Assembly (NCBI GenBank): GCA_046541715.1
Contig: JBKHCS010000021.1
Coordinates: forward strand, 1-34,309
DNA length: 34,309 nucleotides
DNA from: CAYPUT01 sp046541715
GTDB lineage: Bacteria > Spirochaetota > Spirochaetia > DSM-27196 > PWMO01
Direction: 5' to 3'
This document shows, piece by piece, positions 30,150-34,309 of this stretch. The notes under the pieces were generated by a model. That model was not told the origin of the DNA and ran no database searches. It saw only the letters and a program-made list of their open reading frames with translations. The position numbers were made by a program, and so were the translations under genes. Numbering within the stretch: the first letter of the stretch is position 1; each line of letters begins with the position of its first letter.

Positions 30150-30926
30150 CTACAACGCGACGATTCCGCCAGGAAGTGCGACGCGAAAGATCTGCTGGAA
30201 AACGAGGTACAGCCCGAGAGTACTAAAGCAGGCGGCCACAGCGGCCCGGTCACCGACACTCGAGCTGTGGAGTCGCTTTCGGCGACGGTTCATCACCAGG
30301 ATGATGGGTGCGGCAACGATGGACCAAGCAGTGGCGGCCAAGAGAGCAGTAACGAGACGGTTCTGAAGAACGCCGATCTCGTGTATCCGGCCGAAATACT
30401 GCATCCAGCGGATAATCCAGCGACCGAGGGAGTAGAACAGAACATTTATGAACGCCACGATCGCCAGGGACAAGCCGTATTCACCGAAATCGCTTGGGCG
30501 CACGAGTTTTTTGAGATAGAAGTAGGTCAGCGTATGTAACAAGAACGTGGTCGAGACCACGAATCCGAGCATTCGAAAAGTCAAGATGTACAGAAGCGTG
30601 GTAATCAGAGTTAGGATTATGAGGGCTCTCACGTCCGCCGGTTCATCGGGAAGCGTCCCGGGGTCGACACGTGGCTCTTTGTTCGGCTCCCCGTGGTCGG
30701 GCTTGTTGCGCGGTCCCTTTCGGTCGGTAACGAGCAGATACCCTGACAGAGCCACCATCAAGTAGCCAATGCCGATTGGCAGGGCGTTGCTCCCGGGGTC
30801 CCATCCCTCCCGGTCCTGGGGCATCTTACGTGCCTCAATCGAGAAGGCGAACAGAAGGTAGATAATCGAGAACGCGAGCCAAGCCAGTGGCATGGCTCGC
30901 AATCCGAAACGATTCTTGATTTTCAC
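30150..30926 (-). CDS. tctB: Tripartite tricarboxylate transporter, small membrane subunit TctB
   Basis: 258 aa, larger than the usual 150. Hydrophobic segments: MPLAWLAFSIIYLLFAFSIE, ALPIGIGYLMVALSGYLLVT, ALIILTLITTLLYILTF, FGEYGLSLAIVAFINVLFYS, and two more in an extra C-terminal part of about 80 residues (LLAATAWSIVAAPIILV, LGLYLVFQQIF). The core four-helix pattern and its place between tctC and tctA support TctB. GTG start; the ribosome site is weak. Confidence 0.8.
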   Translation of the reverse strand: MKIKNRFGLRAMPLAWLAFSIIYLLFAFSIEARKMPQDREGWDPGSNALPIGIGYLMVALSGYLLVTDRKGPRNKPDHGEPNKEPRVDPGTLPDEPADVRALIILTLITTLLYILTFRMLGFVVSTTFLLHTLTYFYLKKLVRPSDFGEYGLSLAIVAFINVLFYSLGRWIIRWMQYFGRIHEIGVLQNRLVTALLAATAWSIVAAPIILVMNRRRKRLHSSSVGDRAAVAACFSTLGLYLVFQQIFRVALPGGIVAL

Positions 30927-30961
30927 GCTAATTCGCGCATGCCTCTATACCGATTCAGCAC

Positions 30962-31942
30962 CTATTCAGCCAAGAGACCCGCGGCGTCCATGATCGGCCG
31001 GAAGGTGGCTTCCAGCTCCTCGAAATAGTCGTCGAGCTCTTCAAGACGATGATACTCCGGCAGCAGGCCGTTACTGTCCATGTAGTCCTGAAACCGGTCC
31101 GACTCGAATGCAGCGGTCGCTATGTCCGCCAGGGCAGTCTTCGCCTCTTCCGGCGTCCCGGCCTTTACCGAGAGGGAACGGAAGGACCCGTAGGGTACAC
31201 TCATGTCGTCAAAACCGAGTTCGATAAAAGTGGGAATATCCGACAACTCTGGAATACGGCTCCGCTGGGGATGAACGATCATGAGAGGCCGGAGTTCGTT
31301 GCTATGCTGTCTGATTTCCGACTGGGAGAAGACTCCGACATCAACGTCGCCGCCAAGGGCCGTCGCAATGAGCTCGGCACCCCCGCCAAAGGGCGTGACG
31401 TTAAAGATGTTTCCGAAGTAGATGTCCATACCCACCGTAAGAACCCCCGTGGCACCGCCCATCCCGGCGTTTCCGAGACTAAGCGCTCCCGGGTCGGCCT
31501 GAGCGGCTTCTACAACTTCCTCGAAGCTCTCCCACGGCTTGCTGCGGTGAACCGCAACGATGAAGGGATCCCAGTTTAAGCCGATGATACCTTCCAGCTC
31601 GTTATAGCCTTCGGTAAGTCCCTGGAGCGTGGCGGTTACCGTGTGAGCGCCACTCGCTAAGACCGTGTAGCCGTCTGTGGGACCGTTGAGCACCTCGTTT
31701 GTACCAGTTGCGCTCCCGGCTCCCCCGATATTGTCGACGATTATCGTCGCGTCGGTGTAGTTGTTCATTTCGTCGACGAGCTCACGAAAGATGAGGTCGG
31801 TACCCCCACCTGCCCCGAAAGGCACAACCACACTTATGGTACGGTCGGGCCCCGGCCATTCGGCCTCCGGCGGGCCTGCGGCGAAGGCCAACGTCGCAAT
31901 CAACAAGAGGCTCAGGATAAGAACGAGTCCTTTCTTTGACAT
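30962..31942 (-). CDS. tctC: Tripartite tricarboxylate transporter, periplasmic binding protein TctC
   Basis: 326 aa. Sec signal peptide (MSKKGLVLILSLLLIATLAF, cut near AFAA-G). TctC/Bug fold: ISVVVPFGAGGGTDLIFREL, VDNIGGAGSATGTNEVL, LGNAGMGGATG, PFGGGAELIATALGGDVDVG. Such proteins capture carboxylated solutes such as citrate, other tricarboxylates or aromatic acids in the periplasm; the substrate cannot be told from sequence. AAGGAAGGAG precedes the ATG. First gene of tctC-tctB-tctA and the downstream MBL gene. Confidence 0.9.
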   Translation of the reverse strand: MSKKGLVLILSLLLIATLAFAAGPPEAEWPGPDRTISVVVPFGAGGGTDLIFRELVDEMNNYTDATIIVDNIGGAGSATGTNEVLNGPTDGYTVLASGAHTVTATLQGLTEGYNELEGIIGLNWDPFIVAVHRSKPWESFEEVVEAAQADPGALSLGNAGMGGATGVLTVGMDIYFGNIFNVTPFGGGAELIATALGGDVDVGVFSQSEIRQHSNELRPLMIVHPQRSRIPELSDIPTFIELGFDDMSVPYGSFRSLSVKAGTPEEAKTALADIATAAFESDRFQDYMDSNGLLPEYHRLEELDDYFEELEATFRPIMDAAGLLAE

Positions 31943-32031
31943 AAATTGTCTCCTTCCTTGTCTTTATCAATTTAGGAATATGCAGAATGCTCCGCAAATC
32001 GAGGTCCAAGGAACTCTCAACTATGACGCTT

Positions 32032-32059
32032 ATTATCACAAATAAATCGAGTAAAGCAA
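32032..32059 (-). promoter_or_regulatory. Probable promoter of the tctCBA operon
   Basis: On the minus strand TTGCTT (32059-32054), 16-nt spacer, GATAAT (32037-32032), giving a leader of about 85 nt to the tctC ATG. The surrounding DNA is AT-rich compared with the rest of the window. No clear operator was identified, although a DeoR-type regulator gene at the end of the operon is broken. Confidence 0.5.
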
Positions 32060-32155
32060 GACAGAAATAAGTATACGAAAGCGAATCAGGTATTCTATTG
32101 TTCCATTTTCTGGCAGGACTTCCGCCCGGTGTATACCTCCGGGACGAAATCATAG

Positions 32156-33142
32156 ATGATGCTCCCATTGCGCCACATTGTTAACACCATCAACAGAGTA
32201 ACCTCTCGCTTCTTTCTTGCCCTCGTGATAATCGGGATGGGTTCCGGTCTTCTTTTGCCCGATCGGGTCGCCGATTTTGCGGTTATCCTGCCCTACGTCC
32301 TCGCATTGATCGTCTTTGCGATGGGGACCTCCTGCACCGTCGACAGCTTTAGGGCCATCATTCTGTCGCCGAAGGGCTTCCTGACGGCCCTCTTCGTGGT
32401 ATTTGTTTTGATGCCCTTAATCGGCTACCTGATCGGCCTGCTGTTCTATTCGGGCGATCCGGAACTGCTGTTGGGGCACTTACTGATGGCGGTTACGCCG
32501 GTCGCGATAACTTCGGTTGTCTGGACCGGGATAGCCGGGGGCAACATCGCCCTTTCCATCGCCCTGGTTACCGTCGCTACCCTCGTCAGCGGCGCGAGCA
32601 TCCCGGGGCTTCTATCGCTCTACGCCGGTGCCGTTGTCGAGTTCGACGCGCTGACGCTGGTCGGCAACCTCTCGAAGACCATCGTCCTTCCGGCGCTTCT
32701 CGGGCTCCTGGTACGCAATCGCCTTCCCCGAATCACCGAGAGCTCGAAACCCTACGTAGACCTGGTATCCAAATTAGGGATGATATCGGTCCTGGTGGTA
32801 AACGGCGTCGCCCTCAAACCGATTGTCGGCAGATTGGGATGGGGGATGGCAGGCTTGATCCTTATCGTGGCCATCCACGTCCTTGCCAACTTTGCCACGG
32901 GACTCGCCGTGTCATCGCTAATCCTGGGAAGACGGAATCCCTCGGTAACCGCGGTCATGTACTCCTCTTCCATGAGGAACAACGCCGCCGGGCTGGTTAT
33001 TGCCACCAACTACTTCAGCCCCGCGGTCAGCCTCCCGGTAATCGGTTGCATGATCGTCCAGCACTTCTGGGCCGGGGTCTTTCTCCGGATCGTCGGCGGA
33101 CGCCGAGAGGGGGTCCCGAAGACCCCTGGTGCTCCTCCCTGA
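32156..33142 (+). CDS. BASS-type (SBF family) sodium-coupled transporter
   Basis: 328 aa with nine or ten membrane segments. Pattern of the bile-acid:sodium symporter family: ILPYVLALIVFAMGTSCTVD, LLGHLLMAVTPVAITSVVWT, GNIALSIALVTVATLVSGAS, LSKTIVLPALLGLLVRNRLP and SSMRNNAAGLVIATNY. Bacterial members carry organic anions including 2-oxoacids, so a link with the adjacent tct genes is plausible. ATG at 32156 and 32159 are alternative starts; the Shine-Dalgarno is weak (GGGACG). Divergent from tctC. Confidence 0.8.
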   Translation: MMLPLRHIVNTINRVTSRFFLALVIIGMGSGLLLPDRVADFAVILPYVLALIVFAMGTSCTVDSFRAIILSPKGFLTALFVVFVLMPLIGYLIGLLFYSGDPELLLGHLLMAVTPVAITSVVWTGIAGGNIALSIALVTVATLVSGASIPGLLSLYAGAVVEFDALTLVGNLSKTIVLPALLGLLVRNRLPRITESSKPYVDLVSKLGMISVLVVNGVALKPIVGRLGWGMAGLILIVAIHVLANFATGLAVSSLILGRRNPSVTAVMYSSSMRNNAAGLVIATNYFSPAVSLPVIGCMIVQHFWAGVFLRIVGGRREGVPKTPGAPP

Positions 33143-33165
33143 TGCAATTCGGCGGCACGGGCTTT

Positions 33166-33939
33166 TCAGAGAGGCAGCCCCCTACGCTTCCACCGCCGGA
33201 TTACCTCGGCGAGGTCCTCCGGAAGGATCTCCATCACCGTCTCTTCCACCGGTTCCGGGACGCCGCCGTAGAAGGCGTCGGCGATGCCTCCGGCGATACA
33301 AGCCTGGGTGTCGGCGTCTCCCCCGAGGGAGACAGCGGCCCGGACGGCGGATTCCCAGGAGTCGGTGTCTAAGAAGCAGATTATGGCCTCGGGAACCGAT
33401 CCCTGGCAGGAGACATCGAAATGGTAAACCGGGCGGATCTCCCCGACCGACCGGGAGAGGTCGTACCCGGTAGCCTCGACGACGGCGTCGCGAATCGACG
33501 GCTTGTCGAAGCCTTTCCGCGCCAAAAAGACCGCGAGAGCCACGGCCCGGGCGCCCTTGATACCTTCCGGGTGGTCGTGGGTCGGCATGGCCGTCTCCGC
33601 AGCCTCTTGCATCACCTTCTCTTCGGTGTCGAAAGCAAAGCCGACAGGGCTTACCCGCATCGCCGAGCCGTTCCCCCAGCTGCCGTAGGGCCCCGCGTCG
33701 TCCCGGCGGAACCAGGAGCGAAAGGAACCGCCGTATCCCGCGTGGGGACGCCGCCGGGCGAACTCCCGGATAACCTCGCCGTAGGGGCGTTCGGACATGA
33801 TGGCTTCGGCGACCGCGATGGTCAGAACCGAGTCGTCGGTGGGACGGCACCGAGGGTCGAAGAGCGGAAAGTCGGTGGTCTTTATTCCAGCCCTTTCGTA
33901 AATCGAGCCGACGATGTCTCCGGCGATCGCTCCGATCAT
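33166..33939 (-). CDS. ADP-ribosylglycohydrolase (DraG/ARH family)
   Basis: 257 aa, full length. Removes ADP-ribose from proteins or nucleic acids using two Mg ions. Visible motifs: MIGAIAGDIVGSIYE, TDDSVLTIAVAEAI (Asp35, Asp36), GGSFRSWF, WGNGSAMRVSPVGF and the second metal motif SLGGDADTQACIAGGIADAF. The ATG overlaps the stop of the VHL-like gene by ATGA (33939-33936), so they form one operon. Converges on the BASS gene with a 23-nt gap. Confidence 0.9.
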   Translation of the reverse strand: MIGAIAGDIVGSIYERAGIKTTDFPLFDPRCRPTDDSVLTIAVAEAIMSERPYGEVIREFARRRPHAGYGGSFRSWFRRDDAGPYGSWGNGSAMRVSPVGFAFDTEEKVMQEAAETAMPTHDHPEGIKGARAVALAVFLARKGFDKPSIRDAVVEATGYDLSRSVGEIRPVYHFDVSCQGSVPEAIICFLDTDSWESAVRAAVSLGGDADTQACIAGGIADAFYGGVPEPVEETVMEILPEDLAEVIRRWKRRGLPL

Positions 33940-34309
33940 GGAGTGCCCGGCTCGCCTATCCGCCAGGTCTGCTTCGCCTGTCCCACCGCCATGTAGTTGG
34001 CGATGTCCGTGCCGGTCCCGTCCCGGACGACGAAGCGATGGGCCGCGAAGGTGTCGTAGGTCGTCGACTCTCCGGGCTCAAGAACCGAAAGCCCTTGGGC
34101 CCGCCCATCGGTGTCTATCCAGAAGAGCTCCACGGCGACGGAAAACCCGTTGACGAACTCTACCTGCACCGGGCGGTTGCTCGGCCGGGAGCGCTCGTTC
34201 GGAGGATAGATGCGCTCGGTGGGTTGAGGCTCGGGCTGCGGTTGGGGTTCCGCAGTCGTCGGAGGGGGCTGTTGCCCCGGGCCCGGGGGCGGAGGCGGGG
34301 CATCAGGCT
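33936..34309 (-). CDS. Partial gene: Pro-rich protein with a VHL-beta-like domain
   Basis: The 3' end of a gene whose start lies beyond the window. The visible part (124 codons) begins with a linker rich in Pro and Gln (residues APPPPPGPGQQPPP and EPQPQPEPQP are seen) and ends with about 75 residues resembling the beta domain of von Hippel-Lindau protein: VQVEFVNGFSVAVELFWIDT, LEPGESTTYDTFAAHRFVV, RDGTG. In eukaryotes this domain recognises hydroxyproline; bacterial copies are usually attached to exported or enzyme domains and have unknown roles. Translationally coupled to the ADP-ribosylglycohydrolase gene. Confidence 0.7.
   Translation of the reverse strand, partial: PDAPPPPPGPGQQPPPTTAEPQPQPEPQPTERIYPPNERSRPSNRPVQVEFVNGFSVAVELFWIDTDGRAQGLSVLEPGESTTYDTFAAHRFVVRDGTGTDIANYMAVGQAKQTWRIGEPGTP

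Overview
The window is a 34.3 kb GC-rich bacterial chromosome segment. A member of the Spirochaetota is the best guess, with moderate confidence. A Leptospira-type DUF1554 domain sits on a lipoprotein, lipoproteins with Gly-rich N-termini (CGGxGxGG) are frequent, and a ferredoxin-dependent KorDABC enzyme suggests anaerobic or microaerophilic metabolism. No rRNA, tRNA, CRISPR array or transposase was recognised.

Region 1 (about 300-14,000) holds surface and envelope genes. There are four predicted lipoproteins built from Ig-like, FN3, DUF1554 and YfaP/DUF2135-like domains. There is also a three-gene operon (SPFH/YdjI-like protein with a GYF_2 tail, double zinc-ribbon protein, double TerB-like protein), an unknown 234-aa protein, two LuxR-type regulators and a CodA-like amidohydrolase. 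Four minus-strand promoters (near 3.3, 7.0, 10.5 and 11.3 kb) share a 19-bp element, consensus GTCANCAAANNACGTATRG. Each copy lies exactly 20 bp upstream of a -10-like hexamer, which puts it near -42, where class II activators bind. Two copies lie between a target gene and a divergent LuxR-type regulator. This looks like an undescribed local regulon linking surface lipoproteins to an SPFH membrane module.

Region 2 (about 14,100-22,700) is a toxin-antitoxin island. Six apparently intact type II modules (AbrB-PIN, VapBC, Phd-PIN, MazEF, Phd-PIN, Phd-PIN) and two damaged ones (PIN fragment, FitAB with a mosaic toxin) are packed around an unknown 176-aa protein, a PrsW-type protease and an FHA protein. 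Five antitoxin genes have sigma70-like promoters whose -10 box ends 6 or 7 nt before the ATG, often with a palindrome on the promoter, so they probably make leaderless mRNAs. A decayed copy of part of the island (14,650 to about 15,782) lies at the left edge of the window (1 to about 231). It lacks the AbrB-PIN module, so the two copies differ by the presence of one whole TA cassette.

Region 3 (22,764-34,309) is metabolism and transport. korDABC is a tightly overlapping operon for a 2-oxoacid:ferredoxin oxidoreductase. A tctC-tctB-tctA solute transporter is followed by an intact metallo-beta-lactamase-fold hydrolase, then a PP2C-like gene broken by two in-frame TGA codons and a DeoR-type regulator broken by a TAA and a frameshift. 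A divergent BASS-type transporter follows. The window closes with an ADP-ribosylglycohydrolase overlapped by the end of a Pro-rich protein with a VHL-beta-like domain that runs off the edge.
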